A stretch of 64,000 nt of DNA from Phaseolus vulgaris (taxonomy: Eukaryota; Streptophyta; Magnoliopsida; Fabales; Fabaceae): positions 34,984,773 to 35,048,772 of the forward strand of contig NC_023756.2 of NCBI RefSeq assembly GCF_000499845.2, read 5' to 3'. Shown here one piece after another: positions 32,421 to 45,700 of the stretch (positions within the stretch are counted from its first letter, which is position 1; the number at the start of each line of letters is the position of its first letter). The translations under genes and the position numbers were made by a program. The notes under the pieces are model-generated. The model saw nothing but the letters and a program-made list of their open reading frames with translations. It had not been told where the DNA came from and searched no databases.

Positions 32421-33857
32421 ATGAAAGAAAAGAGAGAGAAAGAAAATGATAAAAAAAGTTCCAAGAGAAGCCTTCTCATGTCCACACAACAAGTTAAAAA
32501 GGTAATAGTTACTCAAAAGCCTATTTTTTTAGCTATTCCTAGGACTATTGACTATGAGTCGGCTAAGGATAGTCCCACATGTTTGGACAATTTGGTAAAG
32601 GAATATGAAGATGTGTTTCAAGATCCTTCTAAAGGCTTACCACCTCTAAGAGGGGTTGAACACCAAATAGACTTCATGCCCGGGGTTTCTTTACCAAATC
32701 GCCCTGCATATAGGACCAATCCACAAGAGGCCAAAGAGATTCAACAACAAGTTGAGGATTTATTAGCTAAGGGGTGGGTACAAGATGGCATGAGCCCATG
32801 TGCTATGCCTGTCATACTTGTCCCAAAAAAAGATGGGACATGGAGGATGTGTACGGATTGTCGTGCTATAAATAACATTACCATCAAATATAGGCATCCC
32901 ATTCCTAGGTTAGATGACTTGTTGGATGAATTACATGGGTCTAAAATATTTTCCAAAATTGATCTTAGGAGTGGTTACAATCAAATTCGAATTAAACATG
33001 GTGATGAATGGAAAACCGCTTTTAAGACCAAATTTGGTTTATATGAGTGGTTAGTCATGCCTTTTGGCTTGACTAATGCTCCTAGTACCTTCATGCGACT
33101 CATGCATCATGTATTAAGAGCATTCCTTGGCAAGTTTGTTGTGGTTTACTTTGATGATATTCTTATATATAGCTTGTCTTTAGAAGATCATGAGTCACAT
33201 GTTAGACAAGTCTTAGAAACTCTTAGGAAGGAGAAGTTATACGCTAATCATGCTAAATGTTTCTTTGTATTAGATCATATAGACTTCCTAGGGTTTGTGG
33301 TAAGTCATAAAGGGGTGCATGTAGATCAAACAAAAGTTGCAGCAATTCAACATTGGCCTACACCCACCAATGTCAATGAGGTACGAAGCTTTCATGGACT
33401 TGCTAGTTTTTATAGGCGGTTTGTGAAAGACTTTAGTACAATTGTCGCACCTTTAAATGCCATAGTAAAGAAGGATGTGGTTTTTAAGTGGGGACAAGAG
33501 CAAGAAAACGCTTTTCACACTTTGAAGGAAAAATTGACTAAAGCCCCCATTTTAGCCCTTCTTAACTTTGCTAAGACATTTGAAGTAGAATATGATGCCT
33601 CTAATATAGGCATTGGGGCTGTTCTCCTTCAAGAAGGACACCCCATAGCTTATTTTAGTGAGAAACTCAAAGGGAGTCATATCAATTACTCCACTTATGA
33701 TAAAGAACTTTATGCTCTTGTGCGAGCTTTGCAAAATTGGCAACATTATCTTTTTCCAAAGGAATTTGTGATCCATAGTGATCATGAGTCCCTTAAATAT
33801 TTGAAAAGCCAAAGCAAGCTTAATAAGAGACATGCTAAGTGGGTGGAGTTTATTTAA
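32421..33857 (+). pseudogene. Inner CRM reverse transcriptase and RNase H
   Basis: A continuous 478-residue frame, the best preserved coding piece of the nest. Residues 100-250 hold the RT core ([18 protein letters not shown] near 135-152, [11 protein letters not shown] near 181-191, catalytic YFDD at 243-246, then ILIYS). The connection [14 protein letters not shown] and [20 protein letters not shown] follow. RNase H starts near 397 ([17 protein letters not shown]) with YDKELYALV and [11 protein letters not shown]. It ends prematurely in HAKWVEFI at a TAA and resumes one frame away in [10 protein letters not shown]. The wording agrees with the CRM clade of Ty3/gypsy as I know it. Confidence 0.96.
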
Positions 33858-35323
33858 ACAATTTCCTTATGTGATCAAACATAAACAAGGAAAAATTAAT
33901 GTGGTTGCCGATTCTCTTTCAAGAAGATATACCTTGTTAAATGTTTTGAATGTTCAATATTTAGGATTTGATCACATAAAGGAACTTTATCACGATGACC
34001 TAGATTTCTCTCTAATCTATCAAGAGTGTTCCAAGGGAGGTCACAAAGACTTTTTCTTACATAATGGTTTTCTTTTTAAAGGAAAAAGACTTTGTGTTCC
34101 CCAAGGATCCATAAGACAATCTCTTGTTAAAGAGGCTCATGAGGGTGGGCTTATGGGACATTTTGGGGTAGCTAAGACTTTAGAAACATTGCATGAACAT
34201 TTCTTTTGGCCTCACATGCGTAAATTCGTACATAGCTTCTGTGATAAATGTATAGCATGTAGGAAAGCTAAATCTAAAGTCCAACCCCATGGTTTATATA
34301 CCCCTCTTCCTATCCCTACAATGCCTTGGGTTGATATTTCTATGAATTTTATCTTAGGACTTCCCAAGACATCGAAGGGTAAGGATTCCATCTTTGTGCT
34401 AGTGGACCGTTTTTCTAAAATGGCTCATTTTATTCCATGCCACAAAGTGGATGATGCATGCCATATTGCAAATCTCTTCTTTAAGGAAGTTGTTCGTTTA
34501 CATGGACTTCCTAGAAGTATAGTATCCGATAGGGATTCCAAGTTCTTAAGTCACTTTTGGAGGACCTTATGGGGGAAACTTGGCACAAAACTTCTTTTTT
34601 CTACTACTTGCCACCCTCAAACTGATGGTCAAACTAAAGTGGTTAATAGAACTTTGGGTCAAATGTTGAGATGCTTTATTTCCGGGAATCCAAGGGTTTG
34701 GGATGATTTACTACCTCATGTTGAGTTTGCTTATAATAGGGTAGTAAATTCCACCACTACCCATTCTCCTTTTGAGGTTTTTTATGGGTTTAATCCCCTC
34801 ACACCTCTAGCTCTTCTTCCCATTCCTATACTTGATGAGGTTCTATGCAATGACGGTTTTGAAAAGGCTTCTTTTATTAAAGACTTGCATACCCACATCA
34901 AGTTACAAATTGAGAAGAAAGTTGGTAAGTATGCTGAAACTGCCAACCAAAGGCGAAAAGGCATTAATCTTTGAGCCCAACGATTGGGTTTGGCTTCATT
35001 TGAGAAAGGATAGGTTTCCTTCTCTAAGGAAGTCCAAACTTATGCCTCGTGGTGATGGCCCTTTCCAAGTCATCAAGAGGATTAATGATAATGCCTATGA
35101 CTTAGATATGCCTAATACTTATCTTGGTAGTAATTCTTTCAATGTTACTGATCTAACTCCTTTTGATGCAGGTTTTCCAAATTTGTGGACGAATTCTCTC
35201 CAACCCGAGGAGTATGATGGAAACCTAGTAGAGGACGCCCAAGCCCATGATGCCCAAGCCCAAGAAGGGGCCCAAGACCAAAGAATCACTAGGAGCATGG
35301 CAAGAGCTTTGGGACAAGAGTAA
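33858..35323 (+). pseudogene. Inner CRM integrase with altered catalytic residues
   Basis: The frame 33832-34974 has the zinc-binding H109, H121 and CDKCIAC, then the catalytic core. The first Asp position reads SMNFILGLP (Asn172 where the outer copy has Asp) and the third reads [10 protein letters not shown] (Lys269 in place of Glu). The middle Asp233 remains, and the 35-residue spacing to Lys269 confirms the alignment. A shift near 34960 moves the reading to the next frame, which carries the GPF-type C-terminal domain (MPRGDGPFQVIKR) and a tail NLWTNSLQPEEYDG similar to the CRM 'CR' motif. The frame ends [13 protein letters not shown] at 35323, over 100 bases inside the 3' LTR. Confidence 0.95.
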
Positions 35324-36037
35324 ATCATGACTCTTCTTATTTCTATTGTATAGTTGTAGGTGGTGTGGATATTAAATAAATAGGTGGAAGGGTGTAGGTG
35401 TCATATAGGAGGTGCCAAAACTAGAAAGAAAGTCACACCTTCCTCATGCTCTAGTTGGCGCCATTTTAGTGTCATTTAGGGGGGAATTTGAATTTGATTT
35501 AGCTTCTCATTCAGCACCTCTTAGGCTATAAATAAGGTGCTTGCCTTTGTAAAATTCATAATTGGAAATTTGATATAAAGAAACTCTACTCATTTGGAGA
35601 GAGATTTGTGTGAGATTTGAATCTCCTTGCTTGGTCTCATCTTGTGAGCTTTTGGAGAGCTTCAAGTGGCGGCTTCCTTCACTTATCTTGGAACAATACC
35701 TCCAAGTGGCGTGATGCAGTTCCAATTCCCCATTCCAGCCGAGCTTCATTCCTTTCATCTCCAATTTCAATTTCAATCGGTAGTTTAGTTTTCCTTTAGT
35801 GTTCTTCATCTTTCCACCGATTGATTTTGTGTTCTTGTGCTGTTCTTCAATTTTTTGTTCGGTTCCTTGTGTTATTGTTTCATTTGTGTTTAGTAATCTT
35901 GTTCCATGGATGTTTACAAGGAGATAGCACTCTTATTGAGTTTGGATCATCATTTTGGAAGGCTATGTCTCCATTGATGACTCCTTAAGCTTCCTTGATT
36001 CCATTTCTGTTTTCAGCTTGTGTTTTTTTTATGTAAT
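35215..36037 (+). repeat. Inner CRM 3' LTR, truncated
   Basis: Starts TGATGGAAACCTAG within the end of the pol frame, TATAAATA at 35527-35534, uninterrupted at the GTTCT site. It matches the 5' LTR up to about ATGTAAT at 36037, then joins outer-element sequence. Confidence 0.93.
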
Positions 36038-37740
36038 AAGAAAACTCTTTTTAGTCTTTTTTGGATTTTCACTCTCCCTCTTTTTTTTCATAAGAATTTG
36101 GTCCTCATGTACTTCTTTTGGAGAGAGAGACTTTAAAATGACCTTGTGTCCATGGAAGTCAAAAGCAAGCTTATTGGTAAAGCCATCATGAAAAACTTTT
36201 CTATCAAATTGCCAAGGCCTTCCCAAAAGAACATGTATAGCTTCCATTGGCCCAACATTACATAAGACTTCATCTTTGTATTTACCAATAGAGAAGTTCA
36301 TGAGGACTTGTTTGTTAACAATGATTTCGGCCCCCTCACTTAACCATTGTAATTTATAAGGCTTTGTATGAGAGATAGTAGATAAACCAAGCTTATCAAC
36401 TACTCTTGTACTAGTCACATTGGCACAACTACCCCCATCCACTATCAAAGAACAAATGTTGTTTTGAATGAGACATCTTGTGTGAAAAATATTTTCTCTT
36501 TGACTTTAATCAAAGGGTTGCAAAACTTGACCAAGAAGACGTCTCACAACCAACAAATCTCCTTCAAGTGGACTTTCGCTCTCATGCTCACTTGATGGCC
36601 TAGAAGGGGAAGAATGCCTAGGTGAATCGAAATCATGCTCACTAACTACAATGCCATTGTGCACATACATATTTCTTTTAGAAGGACAATTAGAAGCAAT
36701 GTGACCATAGCCCAAACATTTAAAGCATTTCTTACTAGACGTTTTGATTGGTGATTTAGGAGTAGATGTAGAGGGCTTAGACTCCTTAGGTTTGAAAGAA
36801 GAATCCTTAGAAGGAAGTTTTGAAAAAGATTTTTTATTTTTCCAAGAGTTGTTGTAGTAACCATCATTAGGAGAGTTTTTGAAAGCATTTCTCTTAGCAA
36901 TTTGGGATTCAACCTTCATTGCAAGGTGAACCAAAGATCCCAAAGATGAATACTCTTGAAGCTCAACAACATCTTAATATCCCTTCTTAGGCCACTCACA
37001 AACCTAGCTATCATAGCTTCCTCACTCTCTTTCAAATTTACTTTAAGTAAAAGTGTTTCTAACTCCTTAAAATAAGCATCCACACTTAGCGTGCCTTGTT
37101 GAAACCGTTGGAGCTTCAACATGAGGTCTTTCCTAAAGTGTGGTGGCACAAATCTAAAGCGCATACACTCTATCAAATCGTTCCAAGAGGCCACGGGAGG
37201 TCTCTTGTTATAGCAAACGTCCGTTACAATACTATGCCACCATTTCATGGCATAATCTACAAATTCTAAAGCGGCTATTTTCACCTTTTGGTCCTCCTCA
37301 ACCGCATAGGCCTTAAAAATTTGTTCACATTTAGCCTCCCACTCTAAATACAAATTAGGATCACTATCACCACTAAAGCTAGGTACTTTTACAAAAGGAA
37401 ATTGAGGCTTTGCTTCTTGGTGATGTCCTTGGTCACGGTGGTGGCTTCCTGCATGGGAATGATGACGGTGCCTCCTTCTCCTATAATCCTCACCATGGCC
37501 GTGAGCATTGGAAGAATCCTTGGAAGAATGCCAAGGAGAATTATGTCTTCCATGAAAGGAATGTGAAGATCTTTCTTTCTTCAACTCAACCTTTGCCATG
37601 CATTCCTCCAATCTTTACAACGCTTCTTCTTTGAGAGCAAGAGCTTTCTTTGCTTCTTTTAACTCATTCTTCTTTGAGAGTAGAATGTGGTTTTGAAGAT
37701 TCAGCACTTGAATATGTATGCATTAGAAAAGGAAAACAGC
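36038..37740 (-). pseudogene. Outer CRM gag and protease
   Basis: From right to left on the minus strand: a coiled-coil-like start (LSKKNELKEAKKALALKEEA) with a TAA at about 37618, then the open frame 37611-36916 with a His/Arg-rich linker, KVPSFSGDSDPNLYLEWEAK, and the gag core WWHSIV...PPHFRKDLMLKL. A shift near 36960 leads to the frame 36943-36506 with the intact zinc knuckle CFKCLGYGHIASNC. A stop after LGQVLQPFD is followed by the protease frame 36448-36038 with LIVDGGSCANVTS and [17 protein letters not shown]. It is cut at 36037 by the inner element. Confidence 0.93.
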
Positions 37741-38872
37741 AAACACAAGAGCAACCAATATTAAGAAAACAAGGTTAGCAAAAAGAACAATTGTAGGAAT
37801 GTGCTGAAAAGTAAAATCACTCAAGTCACTCCAAGAAAGAACACTTCCCTCAACCAATCTGCTCTTGAGGCCTTAGTAACCTCAAATGAAAGATGTCAAA
37901 GCAAAAGGTGTAAACAAGAAAGGCTATAGCAAAAGGAATACAAGAGATATGACAAACACAAATAATAGTAAATAAAATACAAGCAAGAAAATAAGGTACT
38001 CAATTAAAAGATGGCACACAAAAGAACCCCAAAGAAAAAGCACTAGAATAGATGAAGAAAACAAAAACAGAACTACTGAAAATATTTTTGTGCAAACTGT
38101 GCGTGACTTCACAGATTTATCTGGAATGGTATAAAGCGAACTGGATCATGAAATTGTAACCACATAAAGTTCAAGATCTTATCTCAACAATGGCACTGGA
38201 ATTACACAAAAACAGTCAGCCAATTAATTGTGATAAATTTTGCAAAATCAGTGCCAGATTACCGTATATTTTTGGCCAGAATTACACACTGGACGTACTT
38301 CATTTATCATTTTTTTTGTACTTTGAATTTTGATGTAATTAATTTTTTCACTTTTTTATAACACTTTGAAGAACTAAAATACAGAATTTCAGAAATTTCC
38401 AGTAAGCAAATAAATTGCAATAAATCGAAACAGTCAACACGTTTTCAAGAAAACAGAGGAAACCTAACTAGAATGAAAAACAGTATTAAGAACTTTAAAA
38501 GACATAATATAAATTGATGTTTAAGAACTTGTATAGGTCTACTACACAAGTATGAACTCAATACTAAAAAGAAAATGCACCAAAGGATCAAGAAAACAAA
38601 CACATAAAACTGTACTCAACACAAAATCAAGAAACAAAAATTATCAACAAAAGGACTACATAGAATTGATAACATTTTGGGAGAAACATGACTTTGACAA
38701 AACTTATAAGGATTCAAAAATTAAAATGATACAAACACAATGTAATAAGAACAAGAAAACAGCAAGAAATACCCAAAAATAAACCTAAAACAGAAAGGTA
38801 ACAACAAGAATGTAAAGTTCTTGAATTAAAAGTGCCAAAACAACTCAAACATACACAAGAACAAACCTAAGA
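37741..38872 (-). other. Outer CRM 5' leader, non-coding
   Basis: A-rich on the plus strand; colinear with the inverted inner leader. The first part of gag upstream of 37740 lacks a clear start codon, so the coding start may be spliced or lost. Confidence 0.75.
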
Positions 38873-38884
38873 CTCATGATACCA
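38873..38884 (-). other. Outer CRM primer binding site
   Basis: The minus strand reads TGGTATCATGAG two bases from the 5' LTR, a variant of the initiator-Met tRNA complement. Confidence 0.85.
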
Positions 38885-38886
38885 CA

Positions 38887-39848
38887 TGATATGAATCCAA
38901 TAACATGAAAGAGATATTATATGGACATGTTATGGATTCAACTTGAGTTGGAATATGATTAGGCACTTTTCTAGAATTGGATCAATGTTCTTAACATTCA
39001 AGAACTCACCAAATCATAAGCAACCAAGCCAAACTCTTATAGAAACCCATTTTATGACAAAGGAACCGATTAAAACAAGTAAGAAAGCAAATGAACCGAT
39101 TAAAACATCCTAGAAATCAAATGAACCGAACAAAAACAGATTAAGATGCAAATGAACCGATTCAAAGTACCTAGGAATCAAATGAACCGATTAAAGAGAC
39201 TAGAAATTCCTAAGACATGTTTTAGAGTTTATTTGGGAATGGAAATGGATGAATAAAATGGAAAAGAGAAGGAGACTTATGTGGTTGGAGTCCTTGGAGA
39301 GGATCACGCCACTTGAAGGATGCAAAGCTTCAAGATGAGTGTAGATGCCACCACTTGAGGTTCCAAGAATGCATCCAAGATAAGACTAGAATAGGAGAAG
39401 ACACAAGTCTCTCAATCACTTACTCAAAATATCAAATCTGCATTAGAAAGACTCAAGCCCTCCTTTTATAGGAGAAGGACCGGTCATGAATTTACAAGAA
39501 GCTTACAAAGGAAGCTATCTAAGGTTACCTTGCAACTCTTCCACTTCTAGCGCCTAAAGTGTTGGAAGAAGAAGGGGTACCTTCTAGATTTTTCTAAAGC
39601 TAATATCTAAAGATGCTTTACACAAGAGGTATCTTTAGGTTTCCCTCTTAGCACCTACCTAAACACTATCTTAAGCATTTTTAAAGTTTTATACAAAAGA
39701 AACTACAAAAAGAGAAAACATTTGAACACTACTTCCTAATTCTTTAAATTTGCTCCTTGTAATCCTTTGAGCTAAAAAGGATGATGAGCTAATATTCCGC
39801 TGAGCATCTTCAACTTCGTCCTCTTTCTCCTCTTCTTGATCTCCATCA
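38887..39848 (-). repeat. Outer CRM 5' LTR
   Basis: 962 bp, TGATATGAATCC...GATCTCCATCA, with a minus-strand TATAAAAGGA box near 39461-39473. It differs from 24224-25241 by several base changes and by small deletions, including one unit of the AACCGA array. Confidence 0.95.
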
Positions 39849-40258
39849 CTAGGCTAGAAGATCTGAACGTGGAAGGGATGTGGTCCCAATATTCAATTTC
39901 TCTGCAAGGATGTTGTGTGTTTATATATTGTGTTATTTGTTTATATATTATTTAAACTTGTAAAAATATTAGATTTTGATGGTATAGTATTTAAGTATTA
40001 TTTTTTTTTTATGTTAAATGGACTTTTGAATGTTGTGGATCGTGTTTTGAATGATATTGTATGATGAAAATGGAATGGAATTGGATTCATACATTTGGAA
40101 TAATTTATGGACTGATGTTTGTTTGTGTATTAAGTATTGATGCCTATGTGGTAACAGATATTTCTGAGATTGACTAATGATCTAAGTCACACACACTAAG
40201 ATATCAGGTGGTGAGAAGTTGATGGGGGAGTTCATGCACACTGTGACATGTGTGTGTG
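39849..40258 (-). repeat. L-family LTR, inverted, right half (truncated)
   Basis: Starts with the second CTAGG and continues as the complement of 48290-48665 ('aggctagaagatctgaa', 'tgatgcctatgtggtaacag', 'aagatatcaggtggtgaga'). It stops near 40258, some 0.5 kb short of the expected LTR end, and abuts block B. Confidence 0.88.
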
Positions 40259-41999
40259 TGAACATGTAAAATGTTTAAACTCTAAATTTCTTGTAAATTA
40301 CATATGTCATCTCTGGATAAGAGACTAACTAATACTTAGTTCATAAAAATAATTATGTTTATAATCTTTCAAATTATAATTCATCTAAGCATACTAACAT
40401 ATTTGAAATTTATATTAAATATTTGTTGAATTTCTCTTATTGTATCATTAGGTAACTCAATGTATGTATGACTAATAAACATTTAAAACATTTTCATTAA
40501 AGGGGTCAGACAATAATTTATCTTATTGTATGTTTGATATTTATTGAGTTTCTTGTAAGATGTTTCAAGCAACTTAATATGTGTTTGACTAACAGTTTAT
40601 GCATAAAAATCATGTTTAAATTTATTTACTAATCAAATTCTAACAAATATAATGAGATTTTTGAAATTTGTATATAGTATGATTAGTTCATTTTCCAAGT
40701 CATAAAAAATGTGTACTTTTGATCAATTCCATAAATAAATTTTTCCTAAGCATATAAAATGTTTGAAATCTTTAGGAGTATTTATTAAGTTTCTTATAAA
40801 TTGTGTTGTCATCTTACTGCATAAAAGACTAATTAACACTTAGTTCACAAATATAATTGTGCTTATACTAACTTTTAAATTAAATTACATCTAAGCATAC
40901 TAATATATTTGAAATTTATATTAAACATTTGTTGAATTTGTTGAAATTTATATTAAACATTAAAAAGTACATCTTGAATTTCTTGTGACTTATATAAACA
41001 ACATTGTGTATTTATAACTAATTAACGTTTAGAATGTCATATTATAATGGTCATACAGTAATTTATCTTATTGAACATTTGGTCTCAATCTATATATGAG
41101 TAACTAACGTTTAAAGCATAAAAATTATGTTTATATTTATTTACAAATCAAATTCTAACAAAAGACAATGAGCTTTTGAAATTTGTATTTTATATTTATT
41201 TATTTATTTTTCTTTTAGTGTATGATTTGTTATTGTTCTAAGTCATCAAAATTTATACTTTTACTCAATTCCTTAAATAAATATTTTCTAGACATATAAA
41301 ATGTTGGAAATCTTCAATACGTATTTATTTAGTTTCCTATAAATTGCATCGGTCATCTTAGTGTGTAATAGACTAATTAACATTTAGTTCACAAAAAATA
41401 ATTGTGATTATTTTAACTTCCAAATTAAATTATATCTAAGCATACTAAGATATTTAAAGTTTATATTATACCTAATTTATATTATTATGTGATTATATAA
41501 CACTTATTATGTTAAAATGTATATATTTATTCAACTCAACAATAAAATATTTAATGCACATATTAAGTGTTCGAAATATACATTGCATATGTATTTAATG
41601 ATTTCTCTAACTTACACACTCAACTCAATACATAAACGACTATTCAACGCTATTTATACCATTTTTTAAACCCTATACCAACTAAGCATATTCTCATCTT
41701 TGAGACTTATCTTAGGTAATTTATAAATTTATCTAATTAAACAATTATTTAATGCTCAATATATTTAAATATATATATATATATATATATATATTAATTT
41801 CACTATTAAAATGTTATGTTACCGTATAAATGCTCAAAATGCACATTAAATATTTATTGAATTTCTTGTGGCTTAAATAGACAACTCAATGTATTTAACT
41901 AATAAACGTTTAGAACGTATCCATTATAAGGATAATACAATAATTTATCTTTGTAAACACTTCATATTTATTGAATTCTTGTAAGACGCACCAAATAAC
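40259..41999. repeat. Block B, part 1: AT-rich units
   Basis: Diverged copies of the unit described for 5819-7975, with landmarks near 40697 and 41239, and an (AT)n run at about 41767-41793. Non-coding. Confidence 0.7.
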
Positions 42000-42825
42000 T
42001 CAATGTATGTATGTCTACAAGGAGTCATAGTGTATATAAACTCTCTCATCAGTTTCTCGTCACCTGGTACCTTAGTCTGTGTAACTTAGATCATTAGTGA
42101 AGTTGAGGATAAATTAAACATAGGCTCTTCATACTTAATATACCATCAAACTCCCAGATGTATGACATCAATTTTCATCTTTTACATACAATTCATATCA
42201 TTCAATCACATAACATTTAAGAATCTTTCCAATGTAAAAAAAAACACTTAACTACCAAACTATCAAAATCTAATATTTTTACAAGTTGACACCACATATA
42301 ATCAATCAATTTCATCTAATAACATCCCTACAAGAGAAATTGAAACTTGAAACCACAACCCCTCCAAATCCAAATCTTCTAACCTAGGGTACTATTGAAA
42401 GTTAAAGTTAGTTTCTCTTATATGAATTTCCTTATTCCAATGGAAACTACAACTTAGGGAAATCACTCCAAAATTTGGAGATCTAAAATAAGTTATCCAA
42501 ATGTCACCAAATTTCAATATATGATAAAATAAACTGAGAGGATCACCCAACTAGTCCCATTAAGATTGACTACCAAATCATAAGAAAAAAAGAAGAATAA
42601 GATATCTTTAGAGTAAAAAAGGATTTTATTCTATTTAATTTTTTTATCAAACAATGATCCCTGACTCCTCAGTTACTACAAGGTGTGATTCAATTCTGAA
42701 ATAGATGAAGCATGATGAAGAAAAAATAGAAAAAAGAAGAAGAAGGGTAGAGATATAGAAAAAAAGAGCGAATAAGACAAAAAAAAGGGGTGGGGGCAAG
42801 AGATCTCCTTTTGCGGAGGGTTACA
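42000..42825 (+). repeat. L-family LTR remnant in block B
   Basis: Matches the 3' part of the solo LTR at 47754-49112 and the block A remnant, and ends GGGTTACA. Its left part is missing. Unlike the block A copy it is not interrupted. Confidence 0.78.
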
Positions 42826-45700
42826 ATTACTATCAATTTTAATTTTATAAAAACAATTAATTATTACACTCTTATTAATACTTTTATATTCTTTTTCAAT
42901 TTTTTATACAATTCAAAATTAAAAGGGATTTAATATTACAAATTAAAATAAAATAATTTTTCATTACATGTGAAACTTGAATATAATGAAATTTATAGAA
43001 ATAAAATCAATATAAAAGAAGTTTAAACTATATATAAATAAATTTAAATTAATAAAATCAATAAAATTAAATTTGAATACTAGCCATTAGGTTACTTCTT
43101 TTAAATAAAATATCTTATTCAAATAAAAAAAATCATATAACCTTTTAAACATAAATAAAAATATATAAAAATTTAATAGTTTCAATATATCTAAAAAGTT
43201 ATACTTACACAATTTAAAAGTTTAAAATATATATACATCAATTAGTTTATTAGTAATAATATAGTTTATGAACTAAAATGTAGCCGTTGTTAGTTTTGTC
43301 AAATAAATCTTAAATGATATTTATGAGTAGTTTCCTTAAACCTTCGTTCAACAATTAATGATTTTGTAAGAATTATGTGAAAACTAGTATAAAAAGAGGT
43401 TACTTGGTGCCTTTCTAATACACTGTGACATAAACTTGAAAAGTGAGAGTCCCAACAAAAAAATTGTGTGAAACTATCTTTGAATACTTCTTACATTAAG
43501 AAAGGTATGTGTTTATTTATTCATGTTTTTTATATTTTTTTAGTCCATGCTCTTGAATAATCTAAGATTAGGATCTTGTTCTCTTTATACTTTTTGGCTA
43601 TCATCTTTCGGTAAAATTTCTTTTGTTCACTAGTTAGATATATGTGTTTCCACAATTTTCTATTAAACTTGTTTCTGAGTAATAATTTCTCTATTACCAA
43701 GTTTTTTCTGATCTAAAGTAATTTTGATTTGATTTCAATTTTTTTAAGATTTTTCATTGAAAAAGACTTATTTTATACTCTATTTATTTACACTTAATTC
43801 TCTTGTTCCGTAATATTATCATAATTTTAAGTTATAATAATATTATATCAACACTAACAATTCTTTAAATGTTCAAAATTGAATTTTAATAATAATTTTG
43901 TTTAACCAGGTGCTAGATGTTTGAAGATAGATTGAGAAGTTTTGCATGCAAGATGCACGAAGTGAGACCAAAAGTGAAAATGAAGTCAATTTTCAATCAT
44001 GAAGGATCAAGAGTCCCAAAGACGCAACAACAAAACTCAATAGCCTACAAAGATGCAACAACTAAACTCACATACCTTAGTTAAGGTGGTGTGAGTAATA
44101 TAAAAAGGTTTTATAGTATACCTCAAAGTACAATAGTGTTAAACATGATATAGAAGATAATTATGTAATTATTTTCTATATAATTGTTTAACCTTACTTT
44201 TACTTTGAGGAGGTTTTTTCTATAAAATATATTATATAAGAATATAAATTTATATAGTTTACATTTTTTTATAAATAATTAATTTTAAAATAAAACTATT
44301 TTATATTTATAAAAAAAATATTATGTTATTATAATTAGTAATTAGGTTGACAAATTGCAGGGTCGAAGAACTAATTCATTTGAATAACCACCATTTGGTT
44401 AGAAGATGAATTTGTTGCATTGAACAACCTTAGAGTGCTACACATATTTAACAAGTTTATATTTTGTTGTAGTAACTATTAATGGTTGACCGTCTCGAAA
44501 CCTTTGTCTCAAATCACTGTAATTTTTTTTCAACAGAAAAAGAATAAAATTAAATGGAGTACTTTATAGGTGTTTCAACCTTTATACAAAAAATAAAATC
44601 CTTGAAAAAATATATATCAAGCCTTTAAATGATAAGGTCCAAAAAACTACATAAAAACCAGTCTATTATTAACCAAAATACATCAATTTTGATTCTATGG
44701 ATATATATGAACCTTTAGTATATATCTCAATTTATAATTTTGAGAGTGAGATTCAATTTTTTATATTTTGTGGATATATATTATCCTAAAGGTGAAAAGT
44801 GAATGGTCGCATATGTTTATTTTCAATTATTTATTTACTTGGACATATAAAACTTTAGATGAGTTTTAGTCTATATCTTTTGCCATGACAACAAATTTAT
44901 TGAGAGGTTGTATGTTGTTACATGGTATATTATTTTCTTGTATTAACCTTTTTCATATATAAAAGGAAAAAGGAAAGCTAATGTAAAATGTATTACTTTT
45001 GTGTAATGTAATGTGTTTGAATTTCATGAATAATGTGAATATTAATGTCAATTATATTGTGTTATTTTTTTTAAAGTCAAATTTTATTATCAGGAACCCA
45101 ATGAGAGTACTCTTTATTTCTTAAATAAAGAAAACGTAAAATATGACAGAAAAAGTATAGTGTACCAAGAAAACACCCTTTAAGTTAAACAACAAAATTA
45201 AAAAAGGGACAATGTCAAGAAAGATATAAAAACAATACAATAAAAAATAAATTATCCTTAATTATATATATATATATATATAATATTTTAGCTATACATT
45301 TAAATTATCCTTAATCTATTACTTTAAATAATTTTAAATATGTCAGTTTTACAAAGGCGCCTAGAATACTATTCACAAAAATGAAATAATTTTTTTTGAA
45401 ACATTATCAAGTTATTTATAATTACATGTATTTTGTAGGAAAACTTCTTTAGACATGATAAAAGAAAAAAAAAAGTAAAAGCTAGAATAAATATAATTTA
45501 AAAAAACATTTAAGTTAGACTAACGTTGTTTTATAATTTAAAGATACATATGTTTATATAATATTATTAAAAATGTTTTCTTTTGTATTTGGTTTAATTT
45601 GTCACTTTTATTTTATGTTTATTTTTTAATTACATCATAATCTTTTAAACTTTTGTGATGAACTATTATATGTGATGGAATATTTGGGTGGTTGAAAGAA
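42826..45700. repeat. Block B, part 2: AT-rich spacer
   Basis: Colinear with 9878-12690 (block A) and, for 44490-45400, with block C. It contains an (AT)n run at about 45260-45282. No reading frame or RNA gene is evident. Confidence 0.7.

Larger units (their letters stand above)
27555..36037 (+). mobile_element. Inner CRM-type Ty3/gypsy retrotransposon
   Basis: Inserted in the outer pol, in opposite orientation. The 5' LTR is 27555-29605 (994 bp without the solo LTR inside it), PBS 29608-29620, gag from 30801, then protease, RT, RNase H, integrase, and the 3' LTR from 35215. The 3' LTR stops near 36037, about 170 bp before the end expected from the 5' LTR, and joins outer protease-RT linker sequence. 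About 0.4 kb of outer pol is absent there, so a deletion removed this junction and any target duplication. Proteins are close relatives of the outer element, and all frames are broken. Confidence 0.93.
24224..39848 (-). mobile_element. Outer CRM-type Ty3/gypsy retrotransposon, TSD CTAGG
   Basis: TGATATGATTCC begins at 24224 and GATCTCCATCA ends at 39848. CTAGG flanks both ends, and joining the flanks restores the continuous L-family LTR sequence seen at 48660. LTRs are at 24224-25241 and 38887-39848. Minus-strand gag, protease, RT, RNase H and integrase are present in gypsy order, but the block between protease and RT is replaced by the inner element at 27555-36037. The RT/RNase H wording and an integrase tail like the CR motif of centromeric retrotransposons place it near the CRM clade. 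It carries many stops. Confidence 0.95.

Noticed and set aside
41767..41793. (AT)n microsatellites here and near 6395 and 45270 as functional elements
   Set aside because: Simple sequence expected in AT-rich non-coding DNA; no supporting structure.
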